NCBI GenBank assembly: GCA_963709505.1
Contig: CAVPXC010000010.1
Coordinates: 62,001 to 126,000, forward strand
Source: CAVPXC01 sp963709505
Lineage (GTDB): Bacteria > Chloroflexota > Anaerolineae > JAAEKA01
Direction: 5' to 3'
Length of the DNA: 64,000 nt
In this document: positions 16,044-24,178 of the stretch, piece after piece
Layout of the letters: the number at the start of each line of letters is the position of its first letter
Position numbering within the stretch: the stretch's first letter is position 1
The notes under the pieces: generated by a model
Databases searched by the model: none
Seen by the model: only the letters and a program-made list of their open reading frames with translations
Told to the model about the DNA's origin: nothing
Position numbers and translations under genes: made by a program

Positions 16044-18874
16044 CGACGAACCTTTCATCTCCACCCGCCATAACCGTTTCTTACCCATCCTTAGCCTCGT
16101 TGCGTGCCGCCCACAACGATCTGCTCGCTCTTCATCGACAGGAAGGCGATACCCAAAACGTCAGCGTGCGGGCCAGTGCTTTCATCGAACAAGGCCGTGC
16201 CACAGGCGCTGTTTTGGACGTCGAGGAAGATCGCTGGGCCGCCCAAGGTCTACTTGACTACTGGTCGGCGATTCTTTACCGGGCTGGCACTGAACCGCCT
16301 GATGCCACGTTGGCCGATTTCGACCCACAGCTGGCGCCTGAGCTGCCGGATGAGCTGGTCCCTTACGTGGGGCTGGACGCCTTCTCGGAGGCTGAGCAAG
16401 CTATGTTCCGCGGGCGGCAGCGACTGGTCGAGACGGTGCTCGACGCACTGAAGGAAAATCGCCTGCTGTCCGTCGTAGGCCCGTCGGGTAGCGGCAAGTC
16501 GTCGCTGGTGCTGGCCGGGCTGATTCCGGATCTCAAAGAGGGCGCGCTTCCTGGCAGCCAAGCCTGGCGCTATGCGCCGCGCCTGGTGCCAGGCTCCAAC
16601 CCGCTTGCCAACCTGGTGCGCTTGATCCAGGCGCTGCGGGGTGACGACGCGGATTCCTCGGCCGAACGGACCCAGGAAGAAGTCGGACTCTTGTACCGCG
16701 ATACCAGCTATCTCGCCAGATTGGCTTCGGAGACCGGCGACGCGCCTCTGGTCCTTGTGGTCGATCAGTTCGAAGAAGTGTTCACTCTTTGCAGCGATGA
16801 CGCAGTGCGCGAGGCGTTTGTTGCTAATGTGGCAGGGCTGGCACAAGCTCCAGGCCCCCGGCACACGGTCATTCTTACCATGCGCACTGACTTTGAGAGC
16901 TTCATCGCCCGTTTGCCAGATCTCGAGCCGCTCTTCGAGCAGGCTCTGGTGCGCGTGACGCCGCTGAATGCGGCCGAGCTGCGCGAGGCCATCGAGGGGC
17001 CAGCAGAGATGATCGGGCTGAAGTTCGAAGCGGGCCTGGTGGATATCCTGTTGCAGGATATCCTGGGTGAGCCAGCCGCGCTGCCCTTGCTGCAGTTCAC
17101 GCTGCTCAAGCTTTGGCAGCAGCGCGAGAGAAACTACATCACCTGGCAGGCCTATCGCCGCCTGGAAGGCGGCCGCCTGGCCCTATCCACCTCTGCTGAT
17201 GATTTTTACGATGGGCTGATCTCCGAGGAACAGTTGACTGCGCGCCGCATCTTGCTGCGCCTTGTGCGGCCTGGTGAGGGGCTGGAGGTAACCGGCAACC
17301 GTGTACGCCGGGAGACATTGTATCAGACCGGCGAAGCGCGGGATCGCATCGATCGGGTGCTCGACAAGTTGATTGAGGCCCGTCTGGTGCGCCTGACGGA
17401 AGGTGACATTGCCGTCGACGCTCAGGTGGAGATCGCCCATGAGGCCCTGGTGCGCAACTGGCCGAGGTTGGTCGAGTGGGTCGAGGAAGAGCGTGGCAGT
17501 ATCCGGCGACGCCAACGCCTGGTCGATGCGGCTGCGCACTGGGTGGCGCTAGGACGTGACCAGGGCGCGCTACTGCCAGTCACACTGCTAAACGAGGCGC
17601 AGCGCATCGCCGGCCTGAGCGAAGGCGATCTGAGCGATCTGGAGGCCGAATACATACGGACCAGCCAGGCAGCCATTGACGCCGAACGCGAGCGGGAAGT
17701 CGTCCGGCAAATCGAGTTGAAACAGGCACAGTACCAGGCCGAAACCCAGGCAAGAAAGGCACGCAGGATGCGGCTGATTGCTGCCGGCCTGGCCTTGTTG
17801 CTGATGTTGCCATTGGTGTTCGTGCTCGTTGAGATCCGGCAGCGCGAGTCGGTATGGCAGCCCTTGGAGAGTTTTCCTCGCGATCCGGTTGTGACCCTGG
17901 CGGTCTCGGAGACGGGCAATGAAGCCGCTGCGACCTACTGCGTAGGCACGACCAACATCGGCATTGGCTGCAGCCAGGGCGGCCGAACTTGGAATATCTA
18001 CCAGCAGGACTTGCCAACGGGCGAACCTGCCTACGCCAGTGGTAATGATTTCTCGGGCACGATACGCGGGGTGCAAGCCCTATCCATCGACGCGTTCAAT
18101 CCCAATCGTATGTTTGCTTTCCTGTGGGATGGCTACATGTATAAGAGTGAAACCGGCGGGCTGCGCTGGCAGGAGGCTAGCACGGGACTGCCCACAGACG
18201 GAGACCGCGCTGAATCCATTGCCAATGATGGAGACCTGACGCTAGTCGTTCTGAAGGATCGCCTCTATAGTAGCACAGACGGCGGCCGGCAGTGGGTAGT
18301 GACCGGAGAGGATAGCGCCCCCTTCTGGGGCAGGGCCCACCAGGTGGAGATTACGCCGGGCAGCCGGCGGGCCTACGTTGGCACTGATAACGGCCTGTAT
18401 CGCGGGATCTACGGCCCCTCGTGGCAATGGACTCGTGTGGTCGATCTGCCATCGGTGACACTCATCGCTCCGGTAGCAGGCGATGAGGATAGCATGTACC
18501 TTGCAACCTATGACGAAAACCGGCGCCAGAGCATGGTCTATCACTGGCAGCCTGACCAGCGCCCGAGATCGTTGGTCACATTCGACCATAAGATCGACGC
18601 ATTGACCGCGGATCCGGATCAAACCAAGGGCATAGCCGCCTACGCGTTGCTCAACACCGGGGACGTCGTCGCCGTAACGCAGGATGGCGTGAAGCGCTCG
18701 CTGGGCAGGCGACCGGGATGGCCCTGGGATCACGCTTTTGACCTGTTGGCCGTCACCGGCGGCCCAGCCTCCAGCCCGACTTTGTTGTTGGGGCACACTG
18801 ACGGCTTGCTGGTCTACACCCGGGACGTCGCGAGCGAAGTAGAGAACGGCGGCTTTGCTGCCCGTCGCCGGTAA
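16040..18874 (+). CDS. nSTAND ATPase with transmembrane helix and C-terminal propeller-like sensor
   Basis: A 944-residue protein. Residues 1-100 may be an effector-associated adaptor. Residues 110-450 are a STAND NTPase of the nSTAND1 kind (YVGLDAFSEAEQAMFRGR, Walker A GPSGSGKSS 147-155, Walker B LVLVVDQFEEVF with D242, LTMRTDF, then the winged helix ending AHEALVRNWPRLVEW). Residues 520-575 are a charged helix. One hydrophobic helix spans about 578-600. Residues 610-944 resemble BNR/YCF48-type propeller repeats (STDGGRQWVVTG, ETGGLRWQEAS). The ATG at 16040 overlaps the CHAT stop and is preferred over upstream ATG codons. The topology suggests an ATPase inside and a sensor outside. Role as switch for the CHAT effector is inferred. 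Confidence 0.85.
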   Translation: MTTNLSSPPAITVSYPSLASLRAAHNDLLALHRQEGDTQNVSVRASAFIEQGRATGAVLDVEEDRWAAQGLLDYWSAILYRAGTEPPDATLADFDPQLAPELPDELVPYVGLDAFSEAEQAMFRGRQRLVETVLDALKENRLLSVVGPSGSGKSSLVLAGLIPDLKEGALPGSQAWRYAPRLVPGSNPLANLVRLIQALRGDDADSSAERTQEEVGLLYRDTSYLARLASETGDAPLVLVVDQFEEVFTLCSDDAVREAFVANVAGLAQAPGPRHTVILTMRTDFESFIARLPDLEPLFEQALVRVTPLNAAELREAIEGPAEMIGLKFEAGLVDILLQDILGEPAALPLLQFTLLKLWQQRERNYITWQAYRRLEGGRLALSTSADDFYDGLISEEQLTARRILLRLVRPGEGLEVTGNRVRRETLYQTGEARDRIDRVLDKLIEARLVRLTEGDIAVDAQVEIAHEALVRNWPRLVEWVEEERGSIRRRQRLVDAAAHWVALGRDQGALLPVTLLNEAQRIAGLSEGDLSDLEAEYIRTSQAAIDAEREREVVRQIELKQAQYQAETQARKARRMRLIAAGLALLLMLPLVFVLVEIRQRESVWQPLESFPRDPVVTLAVSETGNEAAATYCVGTTNIGIGCSQGGRTWNIYQQDLPTGEPAYASGNDFSGTIRGVQALSIDAFNPNRMFAFLWDGYMYKSETGGLRWQEASTGLPTDGDRAESIANDGDLTLVVLKDRLYSSTDGGRQWVVTGEDSAPFWGRAHQVEITPGSRRAYVGTDNGLYRGIYGPSWQWTRVVDLPSVTLIAPVAGDEDSMYLATYDENRRQSMVYHWQPDQRPRSLVTFDHKIDALTADPDQTKGIAAYALLNTGDVVAVTQDGVKRSLGRRPGWPWDHAFDLLAVTGGPASSPTLLLGHTDGLLVYTRDVASEVENGGFAARRR

Positions 18875-19505
18875 GAACTCTCGTGGGGATAGTTTTCCGC
18901 TGTGGCCAGTTTCATGTCGCCCGTGCGTAAGCCCTGTAGAATTCGATTGAGCCAGGGTCGCTGGGCGCACGACTTCCGTCAGACGCTCGACGATCTTCTC
19001 ATTTAGGTGGCGCTATCGCCGGCCGCTTGCTATGATCGCGTTGTATCGATTGGGTGTGCCGGACTGTACTTGGGTTCTTGAATGATTACGCAGTTGTCTT
19101 TGCGTCAGCCATGCCTCGAACTCTGGTTCAGAGTTCGAGCTTATGACAAAGTTGACGGCTCCCGATTTCGCTTAACTTGTGATCGATGGGTTTAGCTATA
19201 CTGTCTTTAGAAGAATAGCTTGTTCAGCAGTGGAAAATAGGAAGTAAGTACTATTGCTTCTATCACCGAGTATGGTGTAAGATATTGTTGACTTGATAAC
19301 CGTTGATTGTATTGTTGGTTAGTATTGGGACCTGTACCAAATACCCTGATTGACTGACAAAAGTCAAGAAGCCGTGTCTTTCCAAGAACAGGGGTCAGCT
19401 ATGCCATGCAGTGCAAGATGGCTGCAACATCTAATGAGTGCGTCATGCCCACGATCGGGTGGTTGGGCTTGAAGCCTATACCTAACAGCATTTACGGGAT
19501 GGCAA
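18875..19505. other. AT-richer intergenic stretch
   Basis: 631 bases without a recognisable gene and visibly lower GC than its surroundings from about 19080. It contains the hairpin at 19115-19139 and a possible promoter (TTGACT 19288-19293, 16 bases, TATTGT 19310-19315) reading toward the cysteine-rich protein gene. Confidence 0.45.
19115..19139. repeat. Perfect 11-bp-stem hairpin
   Basis: CTCGAACTCTG, loop GTT, CAGAGTTCGAG. There is no T run after it, so it is not a standard terminator; it could be a regulator site or an RNA structure. Confidence 0.6.
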
Positions 19506-19997
19506 ATGATGTACCACACACCACAGCGCTTACGAACTCGACCACGTGCCCGATTGACATCCGGTTTGCTGTTTCTGCTCGTTGCCTGCGTCTTGGCTCT
19601 TCAATGGACAGGGGCGGCAGCCAGTAACGCCGCCGGCAGTGCCGTCGGGCATAAGCCCGATATCCAGGCGACGGTGAGCAGCGCCGGCTTGCTGGCCAAA
19701 CTGGTGTTGCCATCGTTCGATGTGCAGTGGATCGTCTCCCAGGTGGGCGGCGCCCCTGGGAATCGTGGGGATTCCGCCTGGCAGTCTCCTCCTGGCCAGT
19801 CGTGCACCCAACCCCCTTCGGTCGAGCCAGTGGCGACCAACTCACAAGTGCTAGCTTTTAGCGGGCCCTTGGCTATTTGCGATGGCTGTCGAAGCATTTG
19901 TGCGCAAAGCTGCTCTTCGTACGCCTGCAAAGCGTGTGACCGCTCCCGTCGGTGCGGTTCATCTGTCGATTCCTGCACCGAGAAGAAACGAAAATAG
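19506..19997 (+). CDS. Secreted cysteine-rich protein of unknown function
   Basis: I do not recognise this family. The 163-residue product begins with basic residues and a hydrophobic core (SGLLFLLVACVLALQW) ending GAAAS, a signal peptide with probable cleavage near residue 40. The middle is proline/serine-rich and unremarkable. The last 45 residues hold eight cysteines in the spacing C-x2-C-x3-C-x3-C-x4-C-x2-C-x5-C-x6-C, then a basic tail EKKRK. Such a pattern suggests a disulfide-rich exported domain. It lies 630 bases downstream of the CHAT-nSTAND operon on the same strand. It could instead be a chance ORF; the signal peptide plus clustered cysteines argue for a gene. Confidence 0.4.
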   Translation: MMYHTPQRLRTRPRARLTSGLLFLLVACVLALQWTGAAASNAAGSAVGHKPDIQATVSSAGLLAKLVLPSFDVQWIVSQVGGAPGNRGDSAWQSPPGQSCTQPPSVEPVATNSQVLAFSGPLAICDGCRSICAQSCSSYACKACDRSRRCGSSVDSCTEKKRK

Positions 19998-20025
19998 CCC
20001 TGTTTCCAGTTTGGGGGGGCGAGAT

Positions 20026-20053
20026 TTGCTCTAAGACCGGTTAGTGCTATACT
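20026..20053 (+). promoter_or_regulatory. Likely promoter of glk
   Basis: TTGCTC (20026-20031), 16 bases, TATACT (20048-20053) in the context TGCTATACT, very like the promoter at 3350-3378. The transcript would start about 20060 and carry the palindromic element 20082-20214 as its leader. Confidence 0.5.
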
Positions 20054-20081
20054 GTGTCCCAAACAGCTCGCACACATCGTC

Positions 20082-20214
20082 AGGACTTACGCAAAACGGG
20101 TCTCGATACGGCCCAGTAGGTTGAGTAGCGGTAGTAACAACGCGTTTGATGAACCGGAATCTGAGCGCGTTGAAACCCACCGGGCCTACTCGACCAGCGT
20201 TTTGCGTAGGTCCT
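20082..20214. repeat. 133-bp MITE-like palindrome with AGGACTTACGCAAAACG ends
   Basis: End arms 20082-20098 and 20198-20214 are complementary except one base. Inner arms (CCCAGTAGG... and CCTACTCGACC...) pair partly. Same family as 13822-13884. It lies wholly in the predicted glk leader. Confidence 0.75.
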
Positions 20215-20238
20215 GGTCGTATAGTTCAGGAGGTGATG

Positions 20239-21237
20239 ATGCTGTTATTAGCAGGTGACATTGGTGGCACCAAGACACATCTGGCGATCTTTTCGCCCGA
20301 TAAAAGCCCGCGCCAGGCGGTGGTCGAGAAGGTCTATCCCAGCGCAGGCTATCCCAACCTGGAGTTTATCGCCCAGGAGTTCATGGCTGAGGTCAAGCTG
20401 CCCATCGAGCGGGCGGTGTTCGGCGTGGCCGGACCCGTAGTCGAGGGGCAGGCCACGATCACCAACCTGCCGTGGATCATTCGCGAGAGCCGGCTGCGGG
20501 AGGTGCTTGGCGTAGACTGTGTGGCACTCATGAACGATCTGCAGGCAATTGCCTACTCGGTGCCTTATCTGCAGGAGGAGGATGTTCACACACTCAACGA
20601 CGGCGACGTAGTACACCACGGCTCGATCGCAGTCATCGCCCCCGGCACCGGCCTGGGCGAGGCCTATTTGACCTGGAACGGCAGCCGCTACCTGGCGCAT
20701 GCCTCCGAAGGCGGGCATACCGACTTCGCCCCTACCGACGCGCTGGAGATGGGCCTGCTGCGCTACACGCTTCGGCTCTACGATCACGTCAGCTACGAGA
20801 AGGTCTGCTCGGGGCTGGGCATTCGCAATCTCTACTCTTATCTCAAGGACATCGGCTATGCACCGGAGCCGCCGTGGCTGGCGCAGAAGCTGGTCGAGGC
20901 GAGCAATTCGACGCCCGTGATCGTCAACGCGGCGCTGGAGCACGAGACCCAACCGTGCGAATTGGCCGTTGCAGCCCTGCGCTTATTCGTCTCGATCCTG
21001 GGCGCCGAGGCCGGCAACCTGGGATTGAAGCTGATGTCCACCGGCGGTGTCTACCTGGGCGGCGGTATTCCGAAGCACATCCTGCCCTGGCTGGGACATA
21101 AAGCCTTCATGCAGAGTTTTCTCAACAAAGGACGCTTCTCAAGTGTGCTGATCCGCTTCCCGGTGCACGTGATCCTCAACCGCAACGCGGCGCTGCTGGG
21201 GGTGGCGTGTTTCGGGCTGGAGTTGTCGCCGCCTTGA
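20239..21237 (+). CDS. glk: Glucokinase
   Basis: Phosphorylates glucose with ATP at the entry of glycolysis; 332 residues, normal for the proteobacterial/cyanobacterial Glk family (PF02685). The N-terminal phosphate-binding motif is LLLAGDIGGTKTHLAIF, followed by FGVAGPVV, LMNDLQAIAYS with the catalytic aspartate, APGTGLGEAYL, and EGGHTDFAP contacting glucose. The start was placed at the second ATG (20239) because AGGAGG at 20228-20233 is five bases away; the ATG at 20236 is only two bases from it. The palindromic element 20082-20214 lies between promoter and start. The SDR gene follows 32 bases later. Confidence 0.9.
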   Translation: MLLLAGDIGGTKTHLAIFSPDKSPRQAVVEKVYPSAGYPNLEFIAQEFMAEVKLPIERAVFGVAGPVVEGQATITNLPWIIRESRLREVLGVDCVALMNDLQAIAYSVPYLQEEDVHTLNDGDVVHHGSIAVIAPGTGLGEAYLTWNGSRYLAHASEGGHTDFAPTDALEMGLLRYTLRLYDHVSYEKVCSGLGIRNLYSYLKDIGYAPEPPWLAQKLVEASNSTPVIVNAALEHETQPCELAVAALRLFVSILGAEAGNLGLKLMSTGGVYLGGGIPKHILPWLGHKAFMQSFLNKGRFSSVLIRFPVHVILNRNAALLGVACFGLELSPP

Positions 21238-21269
21238 AAACCTTTGGATGTTCGAAGGAATGACTTACC

Positions 21270-21986
21270 GTGACTGATTTTTCTGACCGTGTCGTCATGG
21301 TAGCGGGCGCCTCGGGTAACCTGGGCCAAGCGGTTGCACGAGCGTTTCTGTCCGCCGGCGCGCGCCTGGCGCTGGCCGAACGCGCCGGTGACCGGCTTGC
21401 CGAGCTGTTTCCCGATCTGATTAGCTCTTCTGAGCACCTCTTAAGCGGCAGCGTCGATGTCACAGACCCGGACTCGATCCAGCGATGGGTGGACGCGGTG
21501 CACAGGCGCTTTGGCCGGATCGATGTATTGGCGAACACAGTCGGTGGCTATCGAGCGGGTATGCCCGTGCATGAGACGCCGCTGGAGCTCTGGGATGCCA
21601 TGCTTACGCTAAACGCACGGTCGGTTTTTCTGCTAAGCCGGGCCGTGGTACCTGAGATGCTCGCTCAGGGTTCGGGCCGGATCATCCACACCGCCGCGCG
21701 GGCGGCTCTGCAAGGCACTGCCAACCAGGCGGCCTACGCAGTCTCGAAAAGTGCCGTGGTGCGGCTAGTGGAGAGCCTTGCAGCTGAGACACGTCAGCAG
21801 GGCCTCACCGTCAATTGCCTGCTGCCCGGCACGATCGACACCCCGCAAAACCGCGTGGCGATGCCCACCGCCGACACCAGTCGCTGGGTGACGCCTGAAG
21901 CCCTTGCCGATGTGTTCGTATTCCTAGCGTCGGACGCGGCACGGGACATCACGGGCGCGGCGATTCCGGTGTATGGCCGCAGCTAA
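21270..21986 (+). CDS. Short-chain dehydrogenase/reductase lacking the catalytic serine
   Basis: A 238-residue Rossmann-fold SDR: cofactor motif VAGASGNLGQAVA at residues 11-23, DVTDP near 67, NTVGG at the NNAG position, active-site YAVSK with Y and K, and VNCLLPGTIDTPQN. Where SDRs carry the catalytic serine (13 residues before the tyrosine) this protein has alanine (HTAARAALQG). Dihydropteridine reductase-like SDRs also lack this serine, so activity is not excluded. The substrate is unknown. It is co-oriented with glk and overlaps the next gene by 14 bases. Confidence 0.85.
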   Translation: MTDFSDRVVMVAGASGNLGQAVARAFLSAGARLALAERAGDRLAELFPDLISSSEHLLSGSVDVTDPDSIQRWVDAVHRRFGRIDVLANTVGGYRAGMPVHETPLELWDAMLTLNARSVFLLSRAVVPEMLAQGSGRIIHTAARAALQGTANQAAYAVSKSAVVRLVESLAAETRQQGLTVNCLLPGTIDTPQNRVAMPTADTSRWVTPEALADVFVFLASDAARDITGAAIPVYGRS

Positions 21987-23193
21987 ATCGCGCCAGCCCG
22001 TGAGTCCATCGAGAAGCTCAGGGGCTGGTGATGCCGGTGCTCGTTCACCGAAAAGTCCCCATATTGTACTAATCACTACCTCGTATCCTGACCCAGCGTT
22101 TCGGCCCGGGCAAGAGTCAGCCGGTGCTTTCGTGTATGACTTTGCACTGGCCCTGGCCGAGCGCTGCCAGGTGACGGTAGTGGCGCCGAGCTTACAGGCC
22201 GCAATCGTGCGCGAGACCGGCCTGATTGTTCATCGTTTCTCCGTGCCGCGCCTGCCGCTCTCGCTGCTAAGGCCGGGCAATCCTGCCGAGTGGCCGGCAA
22301 TCTTCGCCGCGTTGCGAGCCGGACAGGCCGCGGTTGACAACGTTTGCGCAGAGGGCGCCGTCGATCACCTCCTGGCCTTATGGGCGCTGCCAGCGGGCCA
22401 GTGGGCCAGGTCGGCGAGCAAGCATATCGGTGCGCCGTACAGTATCTGGGCGCTGGGCAGCGATATCTGGAGCCTGGGCCGGCTGCCCCTGGTGCGCAGA
22501 CGGCTGCGGACTGTGCTATCCGATGCCGCACTACGATTTGCCGATGGATATCAACTCTGCGACGACGTGAATGCGATTGCGGGCAGACCATGCGAGTTTC
22601 TGCCCAGCAGTCGCGCCCTGCCGCTCATCGTTCCCAAGACCCTGCGCGTTGCCGCACCTTACCGCCTGGCCTTTCTAGGCCGTTGGCACGCCAACAAAGG
22701 CGTCGATCTTCTGTTGGATGGATTGCATTCCTTGTCGACGGAGGACTGGACGCGAATCGAGGAGGTGCGCATTGCCGGCGGGGGACCGTTGGAGTCGACG
22801 GTGCAGACAGGCTGTGCAAGGCTACAGGCTGCAGGTCGCCCCGTCTCAAAGCTTGGCTTTCTGGGGCGGGATGAAGCCGCGGCGCTGCTCGCCTGGGCTG
22901 ACGTTTTGCTCTTGCCGTCGCGCATTGAGAGCATCCCGGTTGTTTTTTCCGATGCCATGCAGGCCTTGTGCCCCATTGTGGCTACGCCAGTGGGTGACTT
23001 GCCGCGGCTAGTCACCCACTACGGCGTGGGCGTGCTGGCTGATTCTGTGGATGCAGGTGCGTTTGGCTTGGCGTTGAGCCAGATGCTTCGTCGGGCGCTG
23101 CCGGACTTTCAGGCTGGTCTGCAAGCAGCGGCAGGGGCGTTTGACGTGGCACAGACGGCAGATCGCTTCTTACAGGCGGCGGGACTTGCTTGA
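21973..23193 (+). CDS. Family 4 glycosyltransferase
   Basis: A 406-residue GT-B retaining glycosyltransferase. The N-terminal domain begins at about residue 30 (HIVLITTSYPDPAFRPGQES, with the SAGAFVYD loop). The C-terminal nucleotide-sugar domain shows LAFLGRWHANKGVDLLLDG, LGFLGRDEAAALL and SRIESIPVVFSDAMQ; the last is the EX7E region with the second acid as aspartate. The first 28 residues are serine/arginine-rich and may not be translated. It belongs to a surface polysaccharide group. The 3' end overlaps the convergent flippase-like gene by 182 bases. Confidence 0.85.
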   Translation: MAAAKSRQPVSPSRSSGAGDAGARSPKSPHIVLITTSYPDPAFRPGQESAGAFVYDFALALAERCQVTVVAPSLQAAIVRETGLIVHRFSVPRLPLSLLRPGNPAEWPAIFAALRAGQAAVDNVCAEGAVDHLLALWALPAGQWARSASKHIGAPYSIWALGSDIWSLGRLPLVRRRLRTVLSDAALRFADGYQLCDDVNAIAGRPCEFLPSSRALPLIVPKTLRVAAPYRLAFLGRWHANKGVDLLLDGLHSLSTEDWTRIEEVRIAGGGPLESTVQTGCARLQAAGRPVSKLGFLGRDEAAALLAWADVLLLPSRIESIPVVFSDAMQALCPIVATPVGDLPRLVTHYGVGVLADSVDAGAFGLALSQMLRRALPDFQAGLQAAAGAFDVAQTADRFLQAAGLA

Positions 23194-24178
23194 TCGATCG
23201 CAACACCATGCCAACCAAGAACAAGAGCAGGTCGATCACCAGCAGCCAGATGCGCACGTAGACTGCCAAAGCGGCCGGCGAGGCCAGATTACCTGCGTCT
23301 ACGAGTGGCCTGGCCAGGACGGCAAAGGTTGCTTCGCGCACACCCAGTCCCGAAGGGGTAATCATGCTCACGAAGCCAACCACCCAGGATAGCGTATAGA
23401 TGGCACAGGTGAGCGCGACAGCCTTGATTCCCAGGCCCGGGAACGCTAAGCCCAGACACTGCCAGGCGAGCAGGTAAAAGAACCAATGGGAGAGAAAGAT
23501 CCCCGTAAGTGCAGCTATGACCGACCAGGAGTAGCCGGAGGGTGCCTTGGCATTCTCAGCCAGGCGAGCAAATCGACCGCCCAAACGACGGGACAGCCAG
23601 TTTAGTACGGCGCTAAGCCGATCGTGGCGTATCGCCAGGGCTAACACCAAGAGCCCGACCCCCAACAGAAGCAACGCCCACAGCATCCCGATCTTGGACC
23701 CGGCCAGAATGGCCAGCGGTATGAGCACGCTGTAGGCCAGCACCAGCAAAGTCAAGTCGATGTTGACGCGCAGGGCAGCCATCGGCGTTATGATACCCGC
23801 TACCTCTCCCATTTGATAGGCGACACCCCAGAAGCGGCCGGGAACGTGGCGGATCATCTGCCCGGTAACGAACAGGCGAAAAGACGTTGCCAGGCCGAAA
23901 GCTCCCGGCGAAAACGCGCGCAGCAGCACAAAAAAGGCCAAGGCTTCGTGGCCAATTGCAATCGAACCCAACAAGAGGGACAAACCGATCCAAACCAGGT
24001 CCTGGCGATTAACCTGAACAGCCATCTGCGGCCATTCTCGCACCAGCGCCCAACCCATCCAGGCCAGTCCGCCTGCAACTAAGAGCCAGGATAGATAGCG
24101 CCACCACCCTCGCCGCGCTGGCTCTAGAGCAGCGTCCGGCACGGCGCCTGCGCCTTCAGCCGGGTGTTTCATCATCAT
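23012..24178 (-). CDS. Flippase-like integral membrane protein (UPF0104/LPG-synthase TM family)
   Basis: A 388-residue polytopic protein with about eight hydrophobic helices. Conserved family features are GQMIRHVPGRFWGVAYQMG and SMITPSGLGVREATFAVL, seen in the lysylphosphatidylglycerol-synthase transmembrane (AglD/DUF2029-neighbour) family, whose members accompany lipid-linked glycan synthesis. The last 60 residues after LRSIKQV are proline-rich and lie entirely antisense to the GT4 gene; they may be an addition caused by loss of the original stop. It starts with three ATGs at 24178 and overlaps the methyltransferase gene by 23 bases, so the minus-strand genes 24953 to 23012 are coupled. Confidence 0.8.
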   Translation of the reverse strand: MMMKHPAEGAGAVPDAALEPARRGWWRYLSWLLVAGGLAWMGWALVREWPQMAVQVNRQDLVWIGLSLLLGSIAIGHEALAFFVLLRAFSPGAFGLATSFRLFVTGQMIRHVPGRFWGVAYQMGEVAGIITPMAALRVNIDLTLLVLAYSVLIPLAILAGSKIGMLWALLLLGVGLLVLALAIRHDRLSAVLNWLSRRLGGRFARLAENAKAPSGYSWSVIAALTGIFLSHWFFYLLAWQCLGLAFPGLGIKAVALTCAIYTLSWVVGFVSMITPSGLGVREATFAVLARPLVDAGNLASPAALAVYVRIWLLVIDLLLFLVGMVLRSIKQVPPPVRSDLPSVPRQTPLPLLADQPESPAAPDEASGSTPSQTHLHPQNQPARPRRSG

